From Gallionella sp. (lineage in GTDB: Bacteria; Pseudomonadota; Gammaproteobacteria; Burkholderiales; Gallionellaceae), in NCBI GenBank assembly GCA_028707275.1, contig JAQTUP010000003.1:186001-250000 (forward strand): a stretch of DNA of 64,000 nucleotides, read 5' to 3'. A model generated the notes under the pieces. That model had not been told where the DNA came from and searched no databases. It was given only the letters and a program-made list of their open reading frames with translations. How positions within the stretch are numbered: position 1 is the first letter of the stretch; the number at the start of each line of letters is the position of its first letter. The translations under genes were made by a program, and so were the position numbers. Positions 53,399 through 63,213 of this stretch are shown one piece after another.

Positions 53399-54019
53399 GT
53401 GCTAAACAGGTTGCAGCGCTGCTGCCCGGGTGACTAAACGACAGCTCCGGTCACCTGCATTTTCTGAGGGACGGAATTATACTCGAAAAACCGGACCACA
53501 GGATATGATATTTAAATATTTTTGAAGCATGCTGACTCGCCGCGAGTCATCATCGCTAACCAGTAAGGTGCACCCGCTGGGTTGCCGCCCTGAGGTGAAC
53601 TTTGCAGAACAAGTCGGCGCTTATATTGCTCGATTGTGTGCGTTCCGTAGACAAACGCCGTCTGGCAGGAAAAATGGGAGAAATTGAACTCAAACTCTGG
53701 CATTCCATTCTGCTTGAGATGCTGGCGTAAGGGCTATGCAGGTAAGGCGATGGTTGCTTATTTAGTTTAATATAATCAATCGAGTATATAATCTTCTGTC
53801 TGCCAGAAATATCTGCACGCTGCGAATCTAGACCTGACCCTTTGAATCTGCGTGAATCTGCGCACGCTGCGAATCTAGACCTGACCCTTTGAATCTGCGT
53901 TCTTTGAATCTGTTTGATAAAGCTCAGCCATCGCTTCGTCGTGTGATCTGCTTTTCATTATCGCTTCTCCTTTGCCCGTCAGCGTAGCCCGGATGCAATG
54001 CAATCCGGGCTACAACTAT
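53399..54019. other. Intergenic region between tRNA-Glu and gatB
   Basis: About 620 bp without a supported gene. A 63-codon minus frame at 53512-53703 has no ribosome site and looks spurious. The region includes the tandem repeat at 53816-53900. Confidence 0.5.
53816..53900. repeat. Tandem 38-bp direct repeat
   Basis: Two identical 38-bp copies (53816-53853 and 53863-53900) starting CACGCTGCGAATCTAGACCT and ending GAATCTGCGT, with a 47-bp period. Partial extra copies (GAATCTGCG, TTTGAATCTG) flank them. Confidence 0.8.
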
Positions 54020-55531
54020 TTACCCCGCCAGTTTTTTGAGCAGCACTTCGTTCAGTTGCGCGGGATTAGCCTTACCACGGCTGGCCTTCATCGCAAGCCC
54101 CACGAAGAAGCCGAACAGTTTGTCTTTCCCGCTGCGGTATTCTGCAACCTTGTCGGCCTGGGCTGCGATGATTTCATCCACCAGCGCTTCGATGGCGCCG
54201 GAGTCGGATACTTGCTTGAGGCCTTTGGCTTCGATGATCGCATCGGCCTCACCGCCTTCCGCCCACAACGTGCGGAACACTTCCTTACCACCTGAATTGG
54301 AGAGGGTGTTATCCGCGATGCGGGAGAGCATGCCGCTCATCTGTTGATGGGAAACAGGGCACTTTGCCATCTCCAGTCCGTCGCGGTTGAGCTGAGCGGA
54401 CAATTCGCCGATCAGCCAGTTGGCGCACAGCTTGGCAGAGATAGAAGACTTATTTTCACGTTCGCCTCCTCGCTCGCTTGCGGGAGAGGATTGAGGAGAG
54501 GGGGAGAGCGATGCAACACAGGCATCGAAGAAATCCGCCATTTCGCGCGATGAGGTCAGGCTGTTTGCGTCATAGGCGGACAAGCCGAGTTCGTTCACGT
54601 AGCGAGTCCGGCGCGCCTCGGGCAATTCGGGTAATTCGGCGCGCGCAGCGTCCAGCATTGCGGGCGTGATGTCCAGCGGCAACAAGTCGGGATCGGGGAA
54701 GTAACGGTAGTCGTGAGCGTCTTCCTTGCTGCGCATCGCGCGCGTCTCGCCCGTGTCCGGGTTGAACAGGATGGTGGCCTGATGAATTTTCCTGCCGCTC
54801 TCAAGCTGGTCGATCTGCCACTGCACCTCGTAGTCGATCGCCTGTTGCATGAAACGGAACGAGTTCAGGTTCTTGATCTCGCGGCGTGTGCCGAGCGGCT
54901 CGCCCGCGCGTCTTACCGAGACGTTCACGTCGCAACGGAACGAGCCTTCTTGCATGTTGCCGTCAGAAATACCGATCCAGCGCACCAGCGTGTGCAGGGC
55001 TTTTGCATAAGCCACTGCCTCGGCGGCGGAGCACATGTCGGGTTCTGAGACGATTTCCAAAAGCGGCGTGCCTGCGCGATTCAGGTCGACGCCTGTCATG
55101 CCCTGGGACGCGCCATGTACCGATTTTCCGGCATCTTCTTCCAGATGGGCGCGGGTGATGCGCACCACTTTTTCGTAAGGTTTTGCGTTGCCCGACAAGG
55201 GCTCTACCTGTATGGTCAGCGCGCCCATGCCCACGACCGGCAGGTCGAACTGGCTGATCTGGTAGCCCTTGGGCAAATCAGGATAGAAATAATTCTTGCG
55301 CGCGAATACCGAACGCGGCGCGATGTGCGCGCCGACCGCCAGGCCGAACTTGACCGCGCGTTCGACAGCCCCCTTGTTCAGCACCGGCAGCACGCCGGGC
55401 AGCGCGATGCTCACCGCGTCCGCCTGGGTGTTGGGCTCCGCACCATAGGTGGTGGAGGCGCCCGAAAAGATTTTGGTGTGGGTGGAGAGTTGCGTATGCA
55501 CTTCCAACCCGATGACGATTTCCCAGGACAT
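54020..55531 (-). CDS. gatB: Asp-tRNA(Asn)/Glu-tRNA(Gln) amidotransferase subunit B
   Basis: Kinase/transamidation core of GatCAB, which converts mischarged Glu-tRNA(Gln) or Asp-tRNA(Asn). 503 residues. Family stretches: [15 protein letters not shown] start, [34 protein letters not shown] and the YRYFPDPDL motif, then a C-terminal YqeY-like tail ([18 protein letters not shown]). Residues about 340-359 ([18 protein letters not shown]) interrupt the usual helical region before [10 protein letters not shown] and come from a palindromic repeat. gatA lies upstream on the same strand (9-bp gap). Confidence 0.96.
   Translation of the reverse strand: MSWEIVIGLEVHTQLSTHTKIFSGASTTYGAEPNTQADAVSIALPGVLPVLNKGAVERAVKFGLAVGAHIAPRSVFARKNYFYPDLPKGYQISQFDLPVVGMGALTIQVEPLSGNAKPYEKVVRITRAHLEEDAGKSVHGASQGMTGVDLNRAGTPLLEIVSEPDMCSAAEAVAYAKALHTLVRWIGISDGNMQEGSFRCDVNVSVRRAGEPLGTRREIKNLNSFRFMQQAIDYEVQWQIDQLESGRKIHQATILFNPDTGETRAMRSKEDAHDYRYFPDPDLLPLDITPAMLDAARAELPELPEARRTRYVNELGLSAYDANSLTSSREMADFFDACVASLSPSPQSSPASERGGERENKSSISAKLCANWLIGELSAQLNRDGLEMAKCPVSHQQMSGMLSRIADNTLSNSGGKEVFRTLWAEGGEADAIIEAKGLKQVSDSGAIEALVDEIIAAQADKVAEYRSGKDKLFGFFVGLAMKASRGKANPAQLNEVLLKKLAG
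54455..54512. repeat. Palindromic repeat in frame within gatB
   Basis: Minus strand GCTCTCCCCCTCTCCTCAAT, then CCTCTCCCGCAAGCGAGCGA and GGAGGCG. Repeat of the common intergenic type with a CGCAAGCG core, translated as [16 protein letters not shown] in GatB. Confidence 0.75.
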
Positions 55532-55540
55532 AGTGTTTCC

Positions 55541-56989
55541 TTACAGCGGCGCGCGACTGTGCCAGTCGGTTGCCAGTTGATATTGGTGTGCGACATTCAA
55601 CATGCGAGCCTCGTCGAAATAGTTGCCGATGATCTGCAAGCCTGTCGGCATATTGTTGTGGCCAAACCCGCACGGGATGGACATGCCGGGTAATCCTGCC
55701 AGATTGACCGCGATGGTGTAGATGTCAGACAGATACATCTGTACCGGATCGTCGCCCTTCTCCCCTAGATTGAAGGCGGTGGAAGGGGAGGTCGGCCCCA
55801 TGATGACGTCGCACAGTTTGAACGCATCGGCAAAATCCTGCGCGATCAGGCGGCGGATTTTTTGCGCTTGCAGATAGTAGGCGTCGTAGTAGCCGTGGGA
55901 GAGCACATAAGTGCCCATCATGATGCGGCGTTTTACTTCTGCGCCGAAACCCTCTGCGCGGCTCTTTTCGTACATGTCCGCCAGATCGGTGTATTCCGCT
56001 GCGCGGTGTCCGTAGCGCACGCCGTCGAAGCGGGAGAGGTTGCTGGAGGCTTCGGCCGGTGCCAGCACGTAATAGACCGGCACGGCCAGTTTCGAGTTCG
56101 GCAGGCTGATGTCAACGACGGTTGCGCCCAGTTTCTGGTACTGGGCAATCGCCTCCTGAACGCGGGCGGCGACGTCGTCTGACAAACCTTCGGCAAAGAA
56201 TTCCACGGGCAGTCCGATGCGCAGTCCTGACAGCGGTTGGTTCAGGTGGCGTGTGTAGTCTTCCACCTCGCGCTGCAAAGAAGTCGAATCGCGGCAGTCA
56301 AAGCCTGTCATCACGTTGAGCATCAGCGCGCAATCTTCCGCGCTCTTCGCCATGGGGCCAGCCTGATCAAGGCTGGAGGCGAAGGCGATCATGCCGTAGC
56401 GCGACACCGTGCCATAGGTAGGCTTGATGCCGGTGATGCCACACAGTGCTGCCGGCTGGCGGATCGAGCCTCCCGTGTCAGTGCCGGTCGCCGCAGCGCA
56501 CAGGCGTGCGGCCACCGCCGAGGCGGCGCCGCCCGAACTTCCTCCCGGTACGGCATTTTGGTTCCACGGGTTGCGCACCGGGCCAAAATAGGACGTTTCG
56601 TTGGAAGAGCCCATGGCGAATTCGTCCATGTTGGTCTTGCCCAGATTCACGGCGCCGGCCTTGTTGAATTGTTCGATGACATGCGCGTCATAGGGCGCGA
56701 TGAAGTCGCCCAGCATCTTCGAGCCGCAGGTGGTGCGCCAGCCTTTGGCGCAGAAAATGTCTTTTTGGGCAATCGGGATGCCGGTCAGTGCCTGTGCGCC
56801 ACCTGAGGCGATCAGCGCATCGGCCGCCACCGCCTGAGCCAGGCTGGTTTTGGCATCCACAGTGATGTAGGCGTTGTAGACCGGGTTGTGGGCTGCGATC
56901 CGGTCAAGATAGAGCTGCGTAAGTTCGACGCTGGAAATCTTTTTTGCAGCCAGCTGTTTGGATAGTTGTTTGAGTGAGAAGTTAATCAT
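55541..56989 (-). CDS. gatA: Asp-tRNA(Asn)/Glu-tRNA(Gln) amidotransferase subunit A
   Basis: Amidase-signature glutaminase of GatCAB, 482 residues. Catalytic Ser-cisSer-Lys: Lys near residue 73 in [11 protein letters not shown], the [13 protein letters not shown] segment near 149-161 and Ser in [16 protein letters not shown] near 170-185. Transcribed between gatC (146 bp upstream) and gatB on the minus strand. No palindromic insert is seen in this subunit. Confidence 0.97.
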   Translation of the reverse strand: MINFSLKQLSKQLAAKKISSVELTQLYLDRIAAHNPVYNAYITVDAKTSLAQAVAADALIASGGAQALTGIPIAQKDIFCAKGWRTTCGSKMLGDFIAPYDAHVIEQFNKAGAVNLGKTNMDEFAMGSSNETSYFGPVRNPWNQNAVPGGSSGGAASAVAARLCAAATGTDTGGSIRQPAALCGITGIKPTYGTVSRYGMIAFASSLDQAGPMAKSAEDCALMLNVMTGFDCRDSTSLQREVEDYTRHLNQPLSGLRIGLPVEFFAEGLSDDVAARVQEAIAQYQKLGATVVDISLPNSKLAVPVYYVLAPAEASSNLSRFDGVRYGHRAAEYTDLADMYEKSRAEGFGAEVKRRIMMGTYVLSHGYYDAYYLQAQKIRRLIAQDFADAFKLCDVIMGPTSPSTAFNLGEKGDDPVQMYLSDIYTIAVNLAGLPGMSIPCGFGHNNMPTGLQIIGNYFDEARMLNVAHQYQLATDWHSRAPL

Positions 56990-57135
56990 TTTTTCAGGGA
57001 GAGGTGTGAAGAGGGCAATCGGGGAAGAGGGAAGAGTGGGGAGGGAAGAGAAGAACCGCTGAGCCGCAGTTACCCTTCACCCTTATCTCTTTACCCTTCT
57101 CCTTGCACTTTTCTCCCTTCTCCCTTCTCCTTTTT
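56990..57135. repeat. Purine-run/pyrimidine-run inverted repeat between gatC and gatA
   Basis: A purine-rich arm (GGGGAAGAGGGAAGAGTGGG near 57020) is mirrored by a pyrimidine-rich arm (TTCTCCCTTCTCCCTTCTCC near 57113). It could form a long imperfect hairpin in the gat transcript. Confidence 0.55.
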
Positions 57136-57423
57136 CTATTCGATTACTTGCGGGACGAGGTACAGGCCGGACTCGACCTGCGGGGCGATGGACTGGAACA
57201 GCTCGCGTTGATTGGTCTCGGTGACATTATCTTCACGCAGGCGTTGCGACAAATCCTGGGCATGAGACATAGGCTCGATACCTGCTGTGTCCACGGCCTG
57301 CATCTGGGCGATCAGTTCAAAAATGCCGGACAGCTGGGCTCTCGCGGCTTCGATTTCGGTGTCGTTCATGGCCAGTCGCGCTAAGCGCGCTACTTTCTGA
57401 ACGTCGGCTGTGCTTAATGACAT
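57136..57423 (-). CDS. gatC: Asp-tRNA(Asn)/Glu-tRNA(Gln) amidotransferase subunit C
   Basis: A 95-residue GatC that wraps around GatA and stabilises the amidotransferase. MSLSTADVQKVARLARLAMND start, IFELIAQMQAVDTAGIEPMSHA centre and LYLVPQVIE end are characteristic. First gene of gatC-gatA-gatB, divergent from mreB with an 83-bp gap that must hold both promoters. Confidence 0.95.
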   Translation of the reverse strand: MSLSTADVQKVARLARLAMNDTEIEAARAQLSGIFELIAQMQAVDTAGIEPMSHAQDLSQRLREDNVTETNQRELFQSIAPQVESGLYLVPQVIE

Positions 57424-57464
57424 AGTAAAAGCTTTATATTAATGAGACTGATAGAGTATCATAA

Positions 57465-58550
<1,086 letters not shown>

Positions 58551-58555
58551 GCTTG

Positions 58556-58686
58556 ATGGTAAGTAGTGAGTGGAGCGGCACTGCGTGCCTCAGTGGGGAG
58601 TGGGAATAAGCAGTTGTCCACACTTACCACTTACTACTCCGCACGCCCCCCACTCTCCATTTTCCACTTCCCACTTACTAGCCAAG
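58556..58686. repeat. Inverted word repeats between mreB and mreC
   Basis: A left arm of GTAAGTAGTGAGTGG and AGTGGGGAGTGGG is mirrored by CCACTTACTACT, CCCCCCACTCTCC and CCACTTCCCACTTACTA. A long imperfect hairpin could form in the mre message and reduce expression downstream of mreB. Confidence 0.65.
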
Positions 58687-59592
58687 ATGGACAGCACGCA
58701 AACTTTTCACGTTTTCAACCGTGGCCCCAGTCCGGCAGCGCGGCTGGTATTTTTCTCGGTGCTCTCGTTGTTGCTGATGTTTGTCGACGCGCGTTTTCGC
58801 TATCTTGAATCGACCCGCAGCGCGTTGTCGGTGCTGGTCTCCCCCGTACAGCGTCTGGCGACGATGCCGAACGTCCTGTGGTTACAGGGCAAAGAATTTC
58901 TGGTCAAACAGAACAGCTTGCTCGAAGACAACAAGGCGTTGCAACATCAGCATGGACTGGATGCCGTGCAACTCGTGCAACAGCAATCCTTGCTGCTGGA
59001 AAATCAGCAATTACGCAACTTGCTGGGGTTGCAGCAGCGCAGCCGGGTTACCGGGCAGTTTGCTGAAATTGTCTATGCAGAACGGGATATTTTCAGGCGC
59101 AAAGTGCTCATCAACAAGGGCAGTTCCGCCCATATTCAGGCAGGGCAGGTGGTGATGGATGAAAGGGGTATCGTCGGGCAAATCACCCGCGTCTATCCGT
59201 GGCTGTCCGAAGTTACCCTGATCACCGAAAAAGACCATGCGGTGCCGGTGCAGGTCCAGCGCAGCGGACTGCGCAGCATCGCTTTCGGCGCGGGGGATAC
59301 CAGCCGGTTGTCCTTGCGCTACATGCCTGTCAGTACCGATATTCAGAAGGGCGATTTGCTGGTGACATCGGGTATCGACGGCATATATCCGCCGGGCATT
59401 CCGGTAGCGACCGTCGAGAAAATAGAGCGCGATGCGGCTTATCCTTTTGCCCAGATTGTGTGTCTGCCTGTGGGGGGCGTGGACAAGCACCGGCATTTGC
59501 TGGTGTTATCCGACATGCCAGCCTTGCCGGAACGCCCGGAAGCCGAGCCTGTGGTCAAAAAATTAAAAAAGAATAAGGCAGGGGTTCATTGA
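58687..59592 (+). CDS. mreC: Rod shape-determining protein MreC
   Basis: A 301-residue elongasome scaffold. Short cytoplasmic start, one transmembrane helix (LVFFSVLSLLLMFVDARF, about 20-37), a coiled coil (about 68-113, LLEDNKALQHQHGLDAVQLV) and a periplasmic beta-rich MreC domain (KGSSAHIQAGQVVMDERGIVG). An open frame begins 39 codons earlier inside the intergenic repeat but is not credible. Overlaps mreD by one base. Confidence 0.95.
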   Translation: MDSTQTFHVFNRGPSPAARLVFFSVLSLLLMFVDARFRYLESTRSALSVLVSPVQRLATMPNVLWLQGKEFLVKQNSLLEDNKALQHQHGLDAVQLVQQQSLLLENQQLRNLLGLQQRSRVTGQFAEIVYAERDIFRRKVLINKGSSAHIQAGQVVMDERGIVGQITRVYPWLSEVTLITEKDHAVPVQVQRSGLRSIAFGAGDTSRLSLRYMPVSTDIQKGDLLVTSGIDGIYPPGIPVATVEKIERDAAYPFAQIVCLPVGGVDKHRHLLVLSDMPALPERPEAEPVVKKLKKNKAGVH

Positions 59593-60104
59593 TGACCTAC
59601 CGTGATCAGGCTAAACCGGAGATTCTGCGCCCCGTCAGCAATGCTTTCATCTTCGCGAGTGTGTTTGTTGCGCTGTTACTGAACAGTTTGCCGTGGAATG
59701 GTCTTTGGCTGATGTTGCACCCCGACTTCGTGGCTGTGGTCATGCTTTACTGGTGCACTCACAAGCCGCAGCGCTTCGGTGTCGGCCTGTCCTGGGTGGT
59801 AGGCATCTTGGCTGACGTGTCTGATGCCAGCCTGTTCGGGCAGCACGCGCTGTCCTATACCGTGCTGGCGTTTGGCGGAGTGGTGCTAAGTCGCCGGATA
59901 CGGATGTTTGACCTGCGTGAGCAAACGACTCAGGTCTTCGTTATCCTGCTGCTGACTTATCTTGTGTATGCGCTGGTGCACTGGCAGGTGAACGGTCAGG
60001 TCGCGTGGACCTACCTGCTGGGCGCGCTGACTTCAACGCTGCTGTGGATTCCGACCAGCAGGCTGTTCCAGTCTGTGCGACAGACGTTCGTGGAACGTGA
60101 ATGA
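59592..60104 (+). CDS. mreD: Rod shape-determining protein MreD
   Basis: A 170-residue inner-membrane protein with about five helices (AFIFASVFVALLLNSLPW, LSWVVGILADVSDASLFG, TQVFVILLLTYLVYALVHW) and the conserved G-x3-D pattern in VVGILADVSD. It links MreC to the rest of the elongasome. ATG overlaps the mreC stop, and its own end overlaps mrdA by four bases. Confidence 0.93.
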   Translation: MTYRDQAKPEILRPVSNAFIFASVFVALLLNSLPWNGLWLMLHPDFVAVVMLYWCTHKPQRFGVGLSWVVGILADVSDASLFGQHALSYTVLAFGGVVLSRRIRMFDLREQTTQVFVILLLTYLVYALVHWQVNGQVAWTYLLGALTSTLLWIPTSRLFQSVRQTFVERE

Positions 60105-62044
60105 ACAAACAAGTCGAGCTAAAGAATCATCAGCAGGAAATTTTCAATTTTCGCCTGCGTCTGTTTATCGGTATCGGTTTTGTCTCGCTGCTGCTGGGAA
60201 CCTTGCTGGCCAGATTCGTCTATTTACAGGTGATGCGCCACGATTATTATCACACGCTGGCAGAAAAAAACCGCATCTCCATCATGCCCATCGTTCCCAA
60301 TCGCGGCCTGATTCTGGACAGAAACGGCGTGGTGCTGGCGCATAATTATTCGGGTTACACGCTGGAAATCACGCCCAGCAAGGTCGTCAATCTCCAGGCT
60401 ACCATAGACGACCTGGCCAGGCTGGTCGATATCGCTCCCAGAGATCGTAAGCGATTCAGGAAGCTTCAGGCTGAAAGTCACGATTTTGAGACCTTGATGA
60501 TACGCAGCCGCCTGAGCGACGACGAGGTGGCTCGTTTTGCCGCTCAGCAATATCGCTTTCCGGGGGTCGAAATCAAGGCGCGCCTGTTTCGCGAATATCC
60601 TTATTCCGACAAAACATCGCATCTGTTAGGCTACATCGGGCGGATCAACGAAGCCGATGTCGACAGGCTGGAGGAAAACGAATCGGCCGCCAATTACCGG
60701 GGAACCGATTACATCGGCAAGACCGGGCTGGAACAATATTACGAACATGAATTGCACGGCACGACGGGTATCGAGCAGGTAGAGGTCGATTCTGCCGGGC
60801 GCGCCGTGCGAATTTTGTCGCGCACTCCCCCCGTGTCGGGCAATACGCTGGTGCTGAGCATCGATGCGAAGTTGCAGGAAATCGCCGAGCAGGCGTTTGG
60901 CGAATATCGAGGCGCATTGGTTGCGATTGATCCGGCTAACGGTGAGGTGCTGGCTTTTGTCAGCCGCCCGGGTTATGACCCCAGCTTGTTCGTCGACGGG
61001 ATTGATGCGGACAGCTGGAAAACGCTGAACGATTCTCCGGATCATCCGCTCAATAACCGTGTGTTGCGCGGACAATATCCATCGGGTTCGACGATCAAAC
61101 CCTTTATGGCGCTGGCAGGGCTCTACTACAATATCCGCTCGCCCTCTCAAACGATCAGCGACCCGGGCTTTTATACCTTGTCGGGCAGCAGTCACCATTA
61201 CCGCGACTGGAAAAAAGGCGGTCATGGCACGGTCGATCTGTTCAAATCCATCGTGATTTCGTGTGATACCTATTACTACGGTCTGGCGGTTGATCTGGGC
61301 ATAGATAACATCTTCGATTTTTTGACCCGCTTTGGTTTCGGCAAAAAAACCGGTATAGACCTGGAGGGGGAGACATCGGGTTTGTTGCCCTCTCAGGAAT
61401 GGAAGATGAAGCGTTTCAGGCAAAAATGGTACACGGGCGACACCGTGTCGGTGGGGATAGGTCAGGGTTACAGTCTGTTAACGCCGTTGCAACTGGCCGC
61501 AGCGACAGCGACCCTCGCCAACGATGGCGTAGGCTACCGGCCACATCTGGTCAGAGAGGTGAGAAACTCTGCTACCCTTGAGGCGAGACGACTGGAAAAC
61601 AAACCCACGTCTGATTTAAAGCTTGATGCGGCGCATCTTGAACTGGTCAAGCGTGCGATGGTGGCTGTCACCCAGCCCGGCGGCACGGCCTCGCAAGCCT
61701 CTGCCGGTGCGCCCTATACCATCGCCGGCAAAACCGGTACGGCGCAAGTCGTCGGCATCAAGCAGGGCGAAAAATATGATGCCAGCAAACTCGATGAGCG
61801 GCACCGGGATCATGCCTGGTTTATGGCCTTTGCTCCGGCCGAAAAGCCCAGGATAGCGGTGGTGGTGCTGGCTGAAAATGGCGGTCACGGCGGTGGCACG
61901 GCAGCCCCTATCGCGCGTAAAGTCATGGATTATTACCTGCTGGGAAAAGTGCCGCCTGTGGAACCTAAAGATTTGCCGCAGGCCGTTCAGGCAGCGTCAG
62001 GGGTTTCGGCTGCATCAGGTGTTCCGGAAGTTGAGGCCGATTGA
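60101..62044 (+). CDS. mrdA: Penicillin-binding protein 2 (elongasome transpeptidase)
   Basis: A 647-residue class B PBP that cross-links peptidoglycan of the side wall. One transmembrane helix (LFIGIGFVSLLLGTLLARFVYL, about 20-41), a pedestal domain, then the transpeptidase: active-site S330 in PSGSTIKPF (SxxK), SCD as the SxN-like motif near 387, and KTGT near 544. The C-terminal tail is Ala/Val/Pro-rich. Coupled to mreD and rodA, giving the usual mre-mrd unit. Confidence 0.96.
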   Translation: MNKQVELKNHQQEIFNFRLRLFIGIGFVSLLLGTLLARFVYLQVMRHDYYHTLAEKNRISIMPIVPNRGLILDRNGVVLAHNYSGYTLEITPSKVVNLQATIDDLARLVDIAPRDRKRFRKLQAESHDFETLMIRSRLSDDEVARFAAQQYRFPGVEIKARLFREYPYSDKTSHLLGYIGRINEADVDRLEENESAANYRGTDYIGKTGLEQYYEHELHGTTGIEQVEVDSAGRAVRILSRTPPVSGNTLVLSIDAKLQEIAEQAFGEYRGALVAIDPANGEVLAFVSRPGYDPSLFVDGIDADSWKTLNDSPDHPLNNRVLRGQYPSGSTIKPFMALAGLYYNIRSPSQTISDPGFYTLSGSSHHYRDWKKGGHGTVDLFKSIVISCDTYYYGLAVDLGIDNIFDFLTRFGFGKKTGIDLEGETSGLLPSQEWKMKRFRQKWYTGDTVSVGIGQGYSLLTPLQLAAATATLANDGVGYRPHLVREVRNSATLEARRLENKPTSDLKLDAAHLELVKRAMVAVTQPGGTASQASAGAPYTIAGKTGTAQVVGIKQGEKYDASKLDERHRDHAWFMAFAPAEKPRIAVVVLAENGGHGGGTAAPIARKVMDYYLLGKVPPVEPKDLPQAVQAASGVSAASGVPEVEAD

Positions 62045-62045
62045 T

Positions 62046-63143
62046 ATGAACAGACGACAACTATGGCAACGTTTCATCGCCCATCTTGATTTTCCGCTGT
62101 TGGCCGGGATGTGTCTGCTGATGTTGGCCAGCCTGCTCACGCTCTACAGTGCGGGCGAACACAATTTCGACCGCGTGCTGGCTCAAGGAGGCAATATTCT
62201 GGTGGCATTTTGCTGTCTGTGGGTAGTGGCCAATTTGCCGCTGCATTATTTGATGCGCACCGCAGTCCCGATTTACGTGCTTGGCATGCTGCTGCTCATC
62301 GGCGTGGCGTTGTTTGGTGAAATCAGCCATGGCGCGCGGCGCTGGCTGAATATTGGCGTTGCGACCATACAACCGTCCGAGCTGATGAAGATCGGTGTGC
62401 CGCTGATGATGGCCTGGTATTTCGAGAAGCATGAAGCCAGCCTGACGATGAAGAACTACGTCGTGGCCGCATTGCTTTTATTGATGCCGGTAGGTCTGAT
62501 CGCGCGCCAGCCCGATCTGGGCACAGCGCTGCTGATTTCGGCCAGTGGATTTTACGTGTTGTTCCTGGCAGGCTTGAGCTGGCGCGTGATGGGCGGATTG
62601 TTCGTGACGGCGGTGGCCAGTGCGCCGGTGATGTGGAGCATGTTGCACGACTATCAGCGTCACCGTATCGAGATGTTGCTCGATCCGTCAAAGGACGCGC
62701 TGGGCAAGGGCTATCACACCATTCAGGGCATGATAGCCGTGGGTTCCGGAGGTGTGTTTGGCAAGGGATATCTGAATGGTACGCAGACGCATCTGGACTT
62801 TCTGCCCGAACGCACCACGGATTTTATTTTCGCGGTTTATTCGGAAGAATTTGGTCTGATCGGGAATTTGATACTGTTGGCGATGTATTTTTTCGTGATC
62901 GCGCGCGGCTTCGTGATCACGGCGAATGCTTCGACCTACTTCACCCGGCTGATGGCAGGGTCGATCACGTTGACGTTTGCCACCTATGCGTTTGTCAACA
63001 TGGGGATGGTTAGTGGTATTCTGCCCATAGTGGGGGTGCCGCTGCCGCTGGTCAGTTATGGTGGCACATCCATGCTGACGCTGCTGCTGGGGTTTGGTAT
63101 GCTGATGAGTATTCAGACGCACATGAAACTGGTCAAGAGCTAA
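62046..63143 (+). CDS. rodA: RodA peptidoglycan glycosyltransferase
   Basis: A 365-residue SEDS-family polymerase working with PBP2. About ten membrane helices (FPLLAGMCLLMLASLLTLYS, AVPIYVLGMLLLIGVALFGE and others). Conserved features include ARRWLNIGVATIQPSELMKIG near 96, RQPDLGTALLIS near 153 and the C-terminal GVPLPLVSYGGTSMLTLL. The start ATG lies 1 bp after the mrdA stop. Confidence 0.96.
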   Translation: MNRRQLWQRFIAHLDFPLLAGMCLLMLASLLTLYSAGEHNFDRVLAQGGNILVAFCCLWVVANLPLHYLMRTAVPIYVLGMLLLIGVALFGEISHGARRWLNIGVATIQPSELMKIGVPLMMAWYFEKHEASLTMKNYVVAALLLLMPVGLIARQPDLGTALLISASGFYVLFLAGLSWRVMGGLFVTAVASAPVMWSMLHDYQRHRIEMLLDPSKDALGKGYHTIQGMIAVGSGGVFGKGYLNGTQTHLDFLPERTTDFIFAVYSEEFGLIGNLILLAMYFFVIARGFVITANASTYFTRLMAGSITLTFATYAFVNMGMVSGILPIVGVPLPLVSYGGTSMLTLLLGFGMLMSIQTHMKLVKS

Positions 63144-63213
63144 GTTCCTCACGCGGAGGCGCGCGAGGGATTCTTCTGACACAGAAGAGTTAACCGAAAA
63201 AAGAGGAGCAAAC

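Noticed and set aside
53512..53703. 63-codon minus-strand open frame next to tRNA-Glu
   Set aside because: No ribosome site and no recognisable features; the region looks non-coding.
53816..53900. CRISPR-like repeat pair
   Set aside because: Only two copies, a 9-bp spacer and no cas genes; a simple tandem duplication.
58570..58686. 39-codon N-terminal extension of mreC
   Set aside because: It translates the inverted intergenic repeat; MDSTQTFHVFNRG at 58687 starts the conserved protein.
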